From contig NZ_CP036298.1 of the NCBI RefSeq assembly GCF_007752135.1, forward strand, positions 4,030,001-4,094,000: a DNA stretch of 64,000 bases, read 5' to 3'. Every line of letters begins with the position of its first letter. The first letter of the stretch is position 1. Of this stretch, positions 45,887 through 55,171 are shown in pieces. The notes beneath the pieces are model-generated. The model did no database searches. It worked only from the letters and a program-made list of their open reading frames with translations, and had not been told where the DNA came from. Both the position numbers and the translations under genes were made by a program. This DNA is from Aureliella helgolandensis. Its GTDB lineage: Bacteria > Planctomycetota > Planctomycetia > Pirellulales > Pirellulaceae.

Positions 45887-47275
45887 CTATGCGATCAATT
45901 CTGGAATCAATTTGCCCCCAAACTGACTCAGCTGTTTATAGCGACCGGCATGCAGATACGTCAGTTTGTTGTCGTCTAACCCAAGTAAGTGGAGCAAGGT
46001 GACGTGAAAGTCGCGAATGGGGTGAACGCATTCGACGGCTGAACTCCCCAATTCGTCCGTCGCACCAACGATACCTGGCTTGACACCCCCTCCGGCCATG
46101 AGCATTGTCATGGCTTGGTTGTTATGCCCCCGACCGAGCGAATACACGCCACCACGCTTATTGTTGTCTGGGGTGCGACCGAATTCACCCGTCCAAATAA
46201 CGAGGGTGTCTTCTAGCATGCCACGTTGTTTTAGATCCCGGATGAGAGCCGCCATCGGCTTGTCGACACTCTTGATACGCGATGCATGCCCTCGCTCCAG
46301 GTAGTCATGGCTATCCCATCCGCCACTGAAGATCTGCACGAAGCGCACGCCACTCTCTACCAACCTGCGAGCCATTAAACACTGGGTACCGAAGGTCTCC
46401 GTTTCCGGAGCATCTAACCCATACATGCTGATGGTCTCCTGCGTCTCCTGGCTCAGGTCCACGACACCAGGAACCTCGGTCTGCATTTTGAACGCGAGCT
46501 CGTAGCTCTCCATGCGCGCACTCAACTTCTGATCCTGGACACCCAATTTGTCCAAATGCTGCTGGTTCAATTTGGCGAGTTCATCGAGTGCCTGACGCTG
46601 GTGCTCTCGTGATTTGAATCCCTGTGGGGCGAGGTCGAGAATTGGGGAACCGGTCGGTCGCAGTCGCGTTCCCTGATAGTAGGGAGGTAGAAAGCCATTG
46701 CTCCAGTTGGTTGGCCCCCCTTGGGGCAGAGCGAGTTCGGTCATCACCACATAGCCTGGAAGATTTTGATTCTCAGTTCCCAGACCGTAAGTCGTCCAAG
46801 CACCCAGTGCTGGATCGCTGCCCAAGCGACTTCCCGTGTTCATGTGGAATAAAGCCTCCGGGTGATTCAAAGACTCTGCTTGACAACCTCGGTAGTTGCA
46901 CAATTCATCGGCAATGTAGGGATCGGCTAGATGCCGCCATTGATCGCACATGTCAATTCCGTTGTTACCGACTTTCCGGAATCCAAACGGACTTCCCACA
47001 AAGAACTTGAAACCGGTTTCTTGGCCTGCCTGCAATTTCGATTCGGTCTTGTGGAGTCGAGTCAGTTCGGTTTTGGGATCGAAGGTGTCCATATGCCCCG
47101 GCCCACCCTCCATGAACAACATAATGACGTTCTTTGCTTTGGCCGGAAGCATGGGCGCTTTGGGAGCAAGCGGGCCGCTAGCAGCACGTTTCTCTGCTGC
47201 CAACATGTCTGAAAGGGCAACACTACCAAGAGTTGCACCTAAACCATAGAGAAAAGATCGGCGGAGTGCGTTCAT
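45887..47275 (-). CDS. DUF1501 protein
   Basis: 462 residues. Twin-arginine-poor but signal-like start (RRSFLYGLGATLGSVALSDMLAAE). NVIMLFMEGGPGHMDTFDPK, AESLNHPEALFHMNTGS, FLPPYYQGTRLRPTGSP, VRFVQIFSGGWDSHDYLERGH, LVIWTGEFGRTPDNNK and GGGVKPGIVGATDELGSSAVE are family signatures of DUF1501, a sulfatase-like fold with metal-ligand candidates. It lies 149 bp after the PSCyt/DUF1553 gene, the usual partner order. Envelope location expected; reaction unknown. Confidence 0.94.
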   Translation of the reverse strand: MNALRRSFLYGLGATLGSVALSDMLAAEKRAASGPLAPKAPMLPAKAKNVIMLFMEGGPGHMDTFDPKTELTRLHKTESKLQAGQETGFKFFVGSPFGFRKVGNNGIDMCDQWRHLADPYIADELCNYRGCQAESLNHPEALFHMNTGSRLGSDPALGAWTTYGLGTENQNLPGYVVMTELALPQGGPTNWSNGFLPPYYQGTRLRPTGSPILDLAPQGFKSREHQRQALDELAKLNQQHLDKLGVQDQKLSARMESYELAFKMQTEVPGVVDLSQETQETISMYGLDAPETETFGTQCLMARRLVESGVRFVQIFSGGWDSHDYLERGHASRIKSVDKPMAALIRDLKQRGMLEDTLVIWTGEFGRTPDNNKRGGVYSLGRGHNNQAMTMLMAGGGVKPGIVGATDELGSSAVECVHPIRDFHVTLLHLLGLDDNKLTYLHAGRYKQLSQFGGKLIPELIA

Positions 47276-47424
47276 CGTCTAGTCACTTTGTATAAGAGCG
47301 GGATGTTTTGCGTTACTATTCACCGCGAGGAGGTTGCGGCGGTGCCGTGTGCCACTGGCGGCCTGGCATGTGCGTCGGTTGGTTGCGAGGAATTGAAACG
47401 CCTCGCTGGGCAAACGTCGTTGCG

Positions 47425-50301
47425 CTACTCGACATACATGAATTCATTGGTGTTCCACAACAATAGGCACATGTCCGCCAATGCTCGAGTCTCGGCTGAA
47501 ACCTCTCCTGCTTTCGTATCCGCTTGATAGTTCTCGAATGCAGGCAGGATTTCGTCGTACTCAAACACTTCGCCTGAAAACTCCTCGACTAGCGAACGTC
47601 TAATCTTCGCTGAGTACTTAACCTGAGCAGGATGAACATTAGCATGATAATCTTGCATGTCTCGGACGTAGCGGAGCATTTGCTGTTGTTCGGCTTGAGT
47701 CGCCGTGCGCCCCAGTGCCAATTCAAAGGCACGTTGCACCTGGGCTGGCAACTCGTCGTGCTCCGTCTGCAATCGCAAGGCAAATGCAATAGATCGGTCT
47801 GTGATCATGTCGCTGTTCAGGAGCGTGAAGACCTGAGGGGTTACCGATGCCGACTCACGCAATTCACAGGACTCATTGGGATTCGGTTGGTTGAACAGTT
47901 CGGTAAACGGATCGGCTTGGCCGCGGACATGATAGGCGTAGATCGTGCGGCGATTGCGCTGTTCGGCAGTGACCGATGGCTGATAGGCCGGAGCCAGTGA
48001 GAACTGAATCATGCGTGGCTGCAAGGCGACTTCCATGTTGATTTCCGGCATTACCGGCAAGCCGCCTTGTGTGTGCTGCAATTCGCCAGTGATTTGCAAA
48101 ATGGAATCGCGAATTTCTTCTGCACTCATGCGACGACGCGGAAAGAAGGACAAGAGACGATTGTCGGGATCACTTTCAGCAATTTGAGACGCATCGGGTG
48201 GCAATGCACTGCGTTGATAGGCGGCGGACAGCATAATCCTGCGATGCATGCGTTTGATCGTCCAGCCGTTCTCTACAAAGTCCGCAGCAAGGAAGTTCAA
48301 TAACTCTGGGTGCGAAGGCTTCGCTCCCTTGACCCCAAAGTTGTTAGAGTTCAAGGCAATGCCGGTTCCAAAGTGATATTGCCAGATCCGATTGACGATG
48401 GAACGCGTGGTCAACATGTTGTCCGGATCCGCGATCCACTTTGCCAGCCCCAAACGGCGTCCGTTCACGGCATCGGTCAGCCGATAGGGATCGTCCGTGG
48501 GCGAATCGGCGGCTATCGAAACAACACTTAGTACTCCCGGAAATACTTGATCCCCCAAGGCGGTCAACGCACCTCCCACCAGGATATGGTTGGTCACCAG
48601 GTTCTCGTCTTGATCGGCCTTGGAAGGGCTTATTCGCAACTTGCGAGCACCGTTCCAAGCGAGTTTCGAAGCGGAGGAGTTGTAGACGCTTTGGACCATC
48701 GGTTCAAAACGCTCAAGCCGACGAGTCCAGATCCACTCATCCTGCTCGCGAACCTTCAATTGCCCCTGTTCGGCGATTGTCAGTCCCACGTGCCGTGCTG
48801 GTTTTTCTTCATCCGAGAGCCCCTTTCGTGCGTTTTCATCTTTGTAGGGCAAATCGTGCTCTGCAAACCACTGACGGGCGGCGGCTTCTCGCTTCTCGAC
48901 CAACGCATTCTTCTCCGACACGGCAAAATCGAGCATGCGTTGGACGTGTGCACGTCCCTCTTCGAACCTTTCCTGACTCTCGCACTCTAGGAAGGGAGCT
49001 TTCCGTTCAGCCAACTGGGTTGTTGAAAAGGCCGAATAGATACGGTAGTAGTCGCGGGTTGGGATGGGGTCAAACTTGTGGTCATGGCACTTGCAACACC
49101 GCATGGTGGTCGCTAGAAACGTTTGCCCAGTGATATTCACGATATCATCGAGATAGATTTGACGTGCCTCGGCCTCCTCGATCATCGCATTGTCCCACGG
49201 TCCCAATCGCAGGAAGCTTGACGCGACGAGCCACTCCGCTTCCTGCTCGTTGTAGTTTCCTTGGAGCTGTGTTCTTCGGACTACTGCTTCGTCCCCGCTG
49301 CTTCGCTCACGCACCGACTGATCCGCTAGTTCATCACCGGCCAATTGTTCAATGATGAATTCGTTGTACGGCTTGTCTTGGTTGAAGGCGCGAATGACAT
49401 AGTCCCGATAACGCCACATATTGGAACGTTCAAAATCGTTCGACATTCCACCGGTATCGGCATAGCGTGTAACGTCCAACCAGTGCCGTCCCCAATGCTC
49501 TCCGTAACGTGGACTTTCCAACAACCGGTCAATGAGTTCTACCCAAGCTGCCTGGGGAGCTTGCTGCCAAGCCGTTTCGAACGCGGAAACCTCTTCGGGA
49601 GTGGGAAGCAAGCCGGTCAAGTCGAGAGTTGCTCTTCGTACCAATGCTAGCGGTGGGGCTTGCGAACTCGGCTGTAAGTCGTGCTCTGCCAAAGTTTGAT
49701 TGATAAAGTGGTCGATGGCCTGAGTGGGCGCCACGTTCTTGGGTAGGATTTCCTGGGTCGCTGGTACTGGCAAGAACGCCCACAGATCTTCGGTGGCATA
49801 GCGACGATCGCTCCATTGCTGGGACGTGCCGCCGCTCGTCGTTACGATGATTCCTTCGTCGGTGTGCGTTTGTTCCCGCGCTTCTTGGCGGTACCGCTCT
49901 TGTTGGCTGGCGTCTGGCCAGGGAGCTCCTGCAGAGATCCATTTCTGGACCGCAGCGATTTGCTCGGCCGTAAGCCGGTCGTTTTCCTTGGGAGGCATCT
50001 CGAGAGTGTCCCAGGAAATTGCACCGAGTAAGGTGCCTTCTTCCGGTTTGCCAGGGACCACCGCGGGTTCTTCCGATTCACCACCCTTGAGCAAGGATTC
50101 TCTGTCAGTCACCCTGAAATCTCCGCCGATCTCATCGGGATCGCCACCATGGCACCCCAAGCACTTGTCGGTCAAAATGGGCAGGATTTTGAGCGTGAAA
50201 TCGCGCTCGGCCGCTTCGTCCGCCCAGACGCCGAGGGGCGTTAGTGCTAAGCAACCAATCGCGAACCAGATGGATATTCGTTCGATCGCACGGTGTTGCA
50301 T
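47425..50301 (-). CDS. PSCyt1/DUF1549/DUF1553 planctomycete cytochrome-type protein
   Basis: 958 residues from ATG 50301, chosen because AGGAAG lies 7 bases before it; an ATG at 50328 has none. Signal peptide (ISIWFAIGCLALTPLGVWADE), PSCyt1 domain with CLGCH (47-51) and MPPKENDRLTAEQIAAVQKWI, then PSCyt2/DUF1549 (ATLDLTGLLPTPEEVSAFE; YGEHWGRHWLDVTRYADTGG; DKPYNEFIIEQLAGDE; FLATTMRCCKCHDHKFDPI with a second CKCH) and PSD1/DUF1553 at the C-terminus (VNRIWQYHFGTGI; WTIKRMHRRIMLSAAYQRS; RRRMSAEEIRDSILQITGEL). The heme-type motifs imply an electron-transfer role in the envelope. DUF1501 follows. Confidence 0.95.
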   Translation of the reverse strand: MQHRAIERISIWFAIGCLALTPLGVWADEAAERDFTLKILPILTDKCLGCHGGDPDEIGGDFRVTDRESLLKGGESEEPAVVPGKPEEGTLLGAISWDTLEMPPKENDRLTAEQIAAVQKWISAGAPWPDASQQERYRQEAREQTHTDEGIIVTTSGGTSQQWSDRRYATEDLWAFLPVPATQEILPKNVAPTQAIDHFINQTLAEHDLQPSSQAPPLALVRRATLDLTGLLPTPEEVSAFETAWQQAPQAAWVELIDRLLESPRYGEHWGRHWLDVTRYADTGGMSNDFERSNMWRYRDYVIRAFNQDKPYNEFIIEQLAGDELADQSVRERSSGDEAVVRRTQLQGNYNEQEAEWLVASSFLRLGPWDNAMIEEAEARQIYLDDIVNITGQTFLATTMRCCKCHDHKFDPIPTRDYYRIYSAFSTTQLAERKAPFLECESQERFEEGRAHVQRMLDFAVSEKNALVEKREAAARQWFAEHDLPYKDENARKGLSDEEKPARHVGLTIAEQGQLKVREQDEWIWTRRLERFEPMVQSVYNSSASKLAWNGARKLRISPSKADQDENLVTNHILVGGALTALGDQVFPGVLSVVSIAADSPTDDPYRLTDAVNGRRLGLAKWIADPDNMLTTRSIVNRIWQYHFGTGIALNSNNFGVKGAKPSHPELLNFLAADFVENGWTIKRMHRRIMLSAAYQRSALPPDASQIAESDPDNRLLSFFPRRRMSAEEIRDSILQITGELQHTQGGLPVMPEINMEVALQPRMIQFSLAPAYQPSVTAEQRNRRTIYAYHVRGQADPFTELFNQPNPNESCELRESASVTPQVFTLLNSDMITDRSIAFALRLQTEHDELPAQVQRAFELALGRTATQAEQQQMLRYVRDMQDYHANVHPAQVKYSAKIRRSLVEEFSGEVFEYDEILPAFENYQADTKAGEVSAETRALADMCLLLWNTNEFMYVE

Positions 50302-50361
50302 GGCGGGCTTCCTAGTGGGGAAATTCATCTATGGAATCAAGGATTGGTGGTTTGTCGGCAG

Positions 50362-52035
50362 CTAGTTGCCGGAACTACTGTAGGGATGTCCTGCGTGGAA
50401 CAAGTTTGCAATTTCCTCGCCCGATAAGACACCTTCGAAGATGGCGAATTCATCCAAACTGCCATTCAGATTGCGAACTACAAAATGCGGATCAGTGCGA
50501 TACATCGGCTCACTCCAATTGCACAGTGAAGCGGGGCCGATCTTAATGGAATCGATGACATGATCGGCGGGGATGGCCTCTTGGCCGATCGATCGACCAT
50601 TAAGGTAGTGGGTGACCTGGCGTTGATCCACGTCGTAGGTGGTGCACAGCATGATCCACTTTCCGCTGAGCGAAGCATTCCAAAACGGCTCGGAGTAAAA
50701 GATGTACTGCTGCGATTCCTGTTGCTCGCCTTTTGATCGAAGGGGGCGCTTGACCGAAAAGAACATCCTGCCATCGTTCATGATCTGCCAATGCGGTTCT
50801 TGTTCTTCGTGGCCATCGGTGAGAAACAACGAGTTGTACCACCGGTCGAGACTGTTGATTTTCACCCAACAAAACATCGACAAGCCGCGAAATTCCCCGG
50901 GGACGTTGACCCTCACGCGACTGCCGGTAGGACTAAAATCAAGTGCACCCGCAGCACGCCCCCAACGGTCTGCGGTGCGTCGGGTGGCCACAATCGCACC
51001 ATCGCTGGCCGCCAATGGTCGAGCGGTTGCTGTATTGTCGAGCTGCCGCGACCAGTCCTCCTTTCCAGAGATGCGATAGTGTGCTACCAACCGCGAATCC
51101 TGTTGTAATTGCGATTGGGAGTCCATGGCGACTTGGAATTTCGCCGATTGTTGTAGCGCCAACGCCTGCTGGAAGTCCTTCGGGCCAATGAGTTCGGTGG
51201 CCGCCGCTGCGGGCTGGTCGAGCACTTGTCCATCCGAGGAAATGCCGACTCGCTCGCCCACGAGCAACTTCTGCATCAATACCCCCTCGCGGCGCAGTTC
51301 CACCTCGCCGTCGACTACTTGAACCTGTGAATACTCTGCTCCGCTGTCCACGGTGAACTCGGTTCCTAAGTCTACAACGTCTCCCAGATTGGTCTTGAGA
51401 ACAAACCCCTGGGCTGGCTCAGGGACGGTGGCTCTGGCTCTGCCTTGAATGAGACTGACTTGCATCGGTGAATCCACCGAGAAAATAGCTTCACCCTCGA
51501 TCACCATTTGTACGCCGCTGAATAGCTCCAGATGAATCAAGCCCGAACGCAAGTGATGAATTCCCGCCGGGACCAAGCTGCCATCGCTAATTTCAGGGCT
51601 CTGCCACTCGGCGTTCGTCTGCCCACTCAATACACCAAATCCGCTGGCCGCCAACTGGTGGGAGGAGGGCAATGGTTGAAGTGCTTGTTGCAATGGGTCT
51701 GTCGCACGCCATGGCGTGAAATGGATCAAAGCCATGGAACATGCGGCAATCGTCAACATTGCCAAGAGTGGCTTCACCCACCGTACTCTTGTTGGATTGG
51801 TAGCAGAATCGGCTTGCGCCCGGTGCTCTTCGGCCCATTTCACCGGCCACTGTGGTGCTGCTTCCTGGTCGGATAATTCCCGTGCTAACGATGTGTCCAA
51901 ACGTAGCAGACGGTAATATTCCTGTCGCACTTCCGGATCAACGCTCAGTTCCGCTTCAATACGAAGAAAGTCTGCTTCAGCGATATCGCCCTCCAACAGG
52001 CTGTCCAGTAACTGGGACCGTTCTTGTGGGGTCAT
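50362..52035 (-). CDS. FecR-like protein with LamG/concanavalin domain
   Basis: 557 residues. Residues 1-50 (QLLDSLLEGDIAEADFLRIEAELSVDPEVR) are an anti-sigma-like cytoplasmic helix bundle, followed by one membrane helix (PLLAMLTIAACSMALIHF, about 88-106). FecR domain at about 125-275 (GLIHLELFSGVQMVIEGEAIF; VVDLGTEFTV; VVDGEVELR) and LamG/concanavalin-like domain at about 355-550 (ALDFSPTGSRVRV; CWVKINSLDRWYNSLFL; GSLDEFAIFEGVLSG). This is the sensor half of a sigma/anti-sigma pair. Its ATG overlaps the sigma stop (ATGA), so they are coupled. The LamG part presumably senses a glycan or polymer. Confidence 0.9.
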   Translation of the reverse strand: MTPQERSQLLDSLLEGDIAEADFLRIEAELSVDPEVRQEYYRLLRLDTSLARELSDQEAAPQWPVKWAEEHRAQADSATNPTRVRWVKPLLAMLTIAACSMALIHFTPWRATDPLQQALQPLPSSHQLAASGFGVLSGQTNAEWQSPEISDGSLVPAGIHHLRSGLIHLELFSGVQMVIEGEAIFSVDSPMQVSLIQGRARATVPEPAQGFVLKTNLGDVVDLGTEFTVDSGAEYSQVQVVDGEVELRREGVLMQKLLVGERVGISSDGQVLDQPAAAATELIGPKDFQQALALQQSAKFQVAMDSQSQLQQDSRLVAHYRISGKEDWSRQLDNTATARPLAASDGAIVATRRTADRWGRAAGALDFSPTGSRVRVNVPGEFRGLSMFCWVKINSLDRWYNSLFLTDGHEEQEPHWQIMNDGRMFFSVKRPLRSKGEQQESQQYIFYSEPFWNASLSGKWIMLCTTYDVDQRQVTHYLNGRSIGQEAIPADHVIDSIKIGPASLCNWSEPMYRTDPHFVVRNLNGSLDEFAIFEGVLSGEEIANLFHAGHPYSSSGN

Positions 52036-52577
52036 TCTGATTCTCCAACTCGCAGAATACGGCGGTCAATGCAATCAGCTAAGGATTGCCGCAGACGATG
52101 CAACGTGACTTTGAGTCCAGCTACCGATCGGCCAGCTCTCTCTGCGAACTCGGCCAATGTTCCACCGGAGGCATAGCGGTGCAGCAGCAATTCTTGGTGT
52201 TTGGCGGAGAGAGATTTCAAGCAAACGCGGAGGGCCTCCTGGTGCGGAAGTTCTTCCTCTTCCAGCTCAGCAATCTCTGCTGCGAGTGTGGCCTCAAGCT
52301 CATCGGAAAACTGCAGCCGCGCGTCGCGGGCCTGCTGTTTGCGATAATTGAGGACCTCAAAACGTGCGATCGCGAATGCCCAGGCCCTGAAGTTGGTTCC
52401 CAGCTCGAAGTCCTGACGTTTCTCCCAGATTTTCATATTGGCGTGCTGGATTACGTCGCTCACGGCCTGTTCGCCAACCATCAAGGTGCGTACGTACATG
52501 CGCAGGCCTGCCTGACAATCGGTCAGCAAGCTCACCAGTGCTAATTCTCTCGAAGGATTATGAGACGATTCATCCAT
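52032..52577 (-). CDS. ECF RNA polymerase sigma factor (planctomycete type)
   Basis: 181 residues. Region 2 at about 15-85 (LTDCQAGLRMYVRTLM; IQHANMKIWEKRQDFELGTNFRAWAFAIARFEVLNYRK) and region 4 at about 115-175 (CLKSLSAKHQELLLHRYASGGTLAEFAERAGRSVAGLKVTLHRLRQSL). It should direct polymerase to the block downstream and is coupled by ATGA to the FecR/LamG membrane partner. This gene set (sigma, FecR/LamG, PSCyt, DUF1501) recurs widely in planctomycetes. Confidence 0.94.
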   Translation of the reverse strand: MDESSHNPSRELALVSLLTDCQAGLRMYVRTLMVGEQAVSDVIQHANMKIWEKRQDFELGTNFRAWAFAIARFEVLNYRKQQARDARLQFSDELEATLAAEIAELEEEELPHQEALRVCLKSLSAKHQELLLHRYASGGTLAEFAERAGRSVAGLKVTLHRLRQSLADCIDRRILRVGESE

Positions 52578-52683
52578 ACTAAGTTAATGCCGCAATTCAG
52601 ACTGAGGTTAACACGGTGCACGAAGATTATTGCTATTTTTGGGAAATAGAGTTCCGCGATCGCTGAACGACGGGATGCATAGC

Positions 52684-52695
52684 CCCCCCCCCCCG
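52684..52695. repeat. homopolymer run of 12 C
   Basis: A run of 12 C lies about 107 bp upstream of the sigma-factor start on the other strand. Such runs can vary in length by slippage, and their position in the promoter region could alter expression; they are also prone to sequencing error. Confidence 0.8.
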
Positions 52696-52869
52696 TGGCC
52701 AGAAATTCATGCGACAGGCGTCGTCACGAATTAAGACCAGTCGATGCCTGGTTCAACAAATGCCAGAGTGTTGCGGGCAGGTAGCACTCTGTGCCCAGAG
52801 CGAGTGTCTCGTCTTCCTGCGGTGCGGTCGGATCGTGAAAAAACGGCCCGTGGTGCTAAAAAGGGGGGG

Positions 52870-53763
52870 CTAGTGCTTACTCGACGTTTCGCTCCACTCC
52901 GTGGGCCTGGCAATCCATATGGAGCATTCTCCGTGGTGGAGAAGATAGCGTGAGTCGCTGCCTAGGAACAACTGAACGACGGCCGACTTTCCAGTCCCTC
53001 CAATAAACAGCAGGTCGTTGCGATGCTTCTCTGAGATACTGCGCAGCGCACTGCCGACATGCACGGTCTCCGTCACCGCATGGGTTGAAGGGCATTGGAA
53101 GGCAGCCGCTTCCACGAGCTGGTCCAGCAGTTTGCCTTGTTCCGACATGGTCAATTCGTCATAAACTACATCGTCTGGGAGTAGCGTTGGACGTTCTAGC
53201 AGCATTCTCACATGGAGTTGCGTTGAATCACCCCAGTTGAACTGGGAAACCTGCCTAAGCGCTTCCTGAGACAGCGGGGATCCGTCGTAGGCGAGCATGA
53301 CCTTCAACGGGGCAGCTGGATTCTCTTTCAGGGCCTGCGGAGCGTTGCTACGCACAACCAAGACCGAACATTTGGCATGGTTGGCAATAAAGTCTGTGGT
53401 GCTGCCCAAAATGGCGCGATGAATAGCCCAGTGACCACGTGCTCCCATGGCAATTAGGTCAACTTGCTGTTCCTGGGCAATCTTGAGAATCAATCGTCTT
53501 GGGTGTCCTCTGGCTATTACGAGGTCCACGCGGTCGGTTGCCGAGGCGAGGATCTCACTAAGTTCCGCGAACTGCTCTTCGGCTGCCGCCCTCTCGACTT
53601 CCAGCAATTTTGTACCTGCATTGCTCGACAACATCTCAAATTGCGAGGTGGAAAGCGCCGTTACCACGGTAACCAGCGGTTTGACGTCGAAGGGGAGTCG
53701 GCCCAAAAGTCGAGCTGTATCGAACGCTTCGGGTGAGCCGTCGGAAGCCAGAAGTACGTGCAT
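52870..53763 (-). CDS. double universal stress protein (UspA x2)
   Basis: 297 residues from ATG 53763 (AAAGGAAA before); an upstream in-frame start at 53781 lacks this. Two UspA domains in a row. Domain 1 ends in MGARGHWAIHRAILGSTTDF and domain 2 in IGGTGKSAVVQLFLGSDSRYLL; both fit the G-2x-G-9x-G(S/T) ATP-binding pattern, so both halves probably bind ATP. Tandem Usps act in stress tolerance. It stands alone between the sigma gene and a divergent DUF1593 gene. Confidence 0.93.
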   Translation of the reverse strand: MHVLLASDGSPEAFDTARLLGRLPFDVKPLVTVVTALSTSQFEMLSSNAGTKLLEVERAAAEEQFAELSEILASATDRVDLVIARGHPRRLILKIAQEQQVDLIAMGARGHWAIHRAILGSTTDFIANHAKCSVLVVRSNAPQALKENPAAPLKVMLAYDGSPLSQEALRQVSQFNWGDSTQLHVRMLLERPTLLPDDVVYDELTMSEQGKLLDQLVEAAAFQCPSTHAVTETVHVGSALRSISEKHRNDLLFIGGTGKSAVVQLFLGSDSRYLLHHGECSIWIARPTEWSETSSKH

Positions 53764-54117
53764 CGCGTTTTTCCTTTGCAAACGTCCACCAGTCGAACTT
53801 TGAATTGATACGATTCCCGTCTGTCACGGAACACTGCAAACAGATGGAGTCAGGGATGGCATGCAATTCAAGACGCCCTGCGACAGTGTCTAGGATAACA
53901 GATGCATCTTAGGTCAGGTGGGAGTCGCGTTCGAGAGAAGGTAGAATGCCTGCTCGTTCCAACTGCGGGCAGATGGGCAGTTTCCCGAGGTCGTCGTCCT
54001 ATGGACACACCGCAAGCGTGCTGTTGCACCTCGTGAACTTGGCACTAGTGTCTGTCGCATTCAGCCCGAGCTTGTTTCTGCCTTTGGGTATTACATACTA
54101 TTGCATCCGGATTTATC
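53764..54117. other. divergent intergenic region
   Basis: 354 bp holding the promoters for the double Usp gene (minus) and the DUF1593 gene (plus). No motif was identified. Confidence 0.4.
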
Positions 54118-55143
54118 ATGAAATTGTGTTTGTTGCCTGTTCTCATATCGCTGTTACTGCTGGTTGGCCAAGGTACCTGTGAGGAGCGGCCGAGGTTGGC
54201 CATTCTCACCGACATTGGCGGTGACCCCGATGATCAACAGTCCTTGGTGCGTTTGCTGTTGTTTTCCAATGAATTCGAGATTGAAGCGTTCGTGGCCAGC
54301 GCGTCGGGGACTCCGGGAGAGCTCAAAGAAAAGATCACTCGACCCGATCTTATTTTGGAAACGATTGCAGCCTATGAGCAGGTTCTGCCAGCGCTGCAGC
54401 AGCATGCGCGCCGTTGGCCAAACGGTGAAGCACTGCGGGCTGTCGTAAAATCGGGGAACCGCCGTCGCGGCAGGGAGCACATTGGAGAAGGCCATGACAC
54501 CGACGGTGCTCTGCATCTCGTCCAGTGCATCGATTCCGGCTCGGAGGTTCGCCCATTGAATATTTGCATCTGGGGTGGACAAACCGACTTTGCGCAAGCA
54601 ATGTCGCACGTCCAACGAACGCGTAGCCAAGAAGAGTATGGGGAGTTCGTTCGGAAGTTTCGCGTCTATGATATCGCCGATCAGGACAAAATTGCCGATT
54701 GGATGCGGCAGCAATTTCCGGGAATGACTTACATCCTGTCGAGTGCACCCAAAGGCCGCGATTCTCGAGAAGCGACATTTCGGGGCATGTACCTGACCGG
54801 GGACGAAACCCTCACCAGCCTGCAATGGGTCGAAGGGAATATTCGCAACACGGGACCACTAGGGGCTTTGTATCCCACCAAGACGCATACAAACCCCAAT
54901 CCCAATGGTTGCCTCAAGGAGGGAGATACCCCTTCCTGGTTCTTTTTCTTGCCTCAAGGTGGAAATGACCCCAGGGACCCGAGTGTTGCTGGATGGGGAG
55001 GACAATTCGAGCGACAGTCCGACGGTTGGTATCGCGATTTAGCGCGGACCGCTGATTTTGACCCAAGGGTTTCTGTCAGCCGCTGGAGAGAGGAGTTCCA
55101 AGCGGAGTTTGCCGAGCGGGCCAGTTGGTGTCGTAGCAAGTAG
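54118..55143 (+). CDS. exported DUF1593 (nucleoside-hydrolase-like) protein
   Basis: 341 residues. Signal peptide LLPVLISLLLLVGQGTCEE, then RLAILTDIGGDPDDQQSLVRLLLFSNEFEIE, the Asp-rich calcium/ribose site shared with nucleoside hydrolases and typical of DUF1593. Later GREHIGEGHDTDGALHLVQCID, NICIWGGQTDFAQAM and VEGNIRNTGPLGALYP follow the family. It is predicted to hydrolyse glycosidic bonds, perhaps of cellulose-related or nucleoside substrates; the substrate is unknown. No linked operon. Confidence 0.85.
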   Translation: MKLCLLPVLISLLLLVGQGTCEERPRLAILTDIGGDPDDQQSLVRLLLFSNEFEIEAFVASASGTPGELKEKITRPDLILETIAAYEQVLPALQQHARRWPNGEALRAVVKSGNRRRGREHIGEGHDTDGALHLVQCIDSGSEVRPLNICIWGGQTDFAQAMSHVQRTRSQEEYGEFVRKFRVYDIADQDKIADWMRQQFPGMTYILSSAPKGRDSREATFRGMYLTGDETLTSLQWVEGNIRNTGPLGALYPTKTHTNPNPNGCLKEGDTPSWFFFLPQGGNDPRDPSVAGWGGQFERQSDGWYRDLARTADFDPRVSVSRWREEFQAEFAERASWCRSK

Positions 55144-55171
55144 CGTCCATAGGATGTAACGCCGTAGCTAG

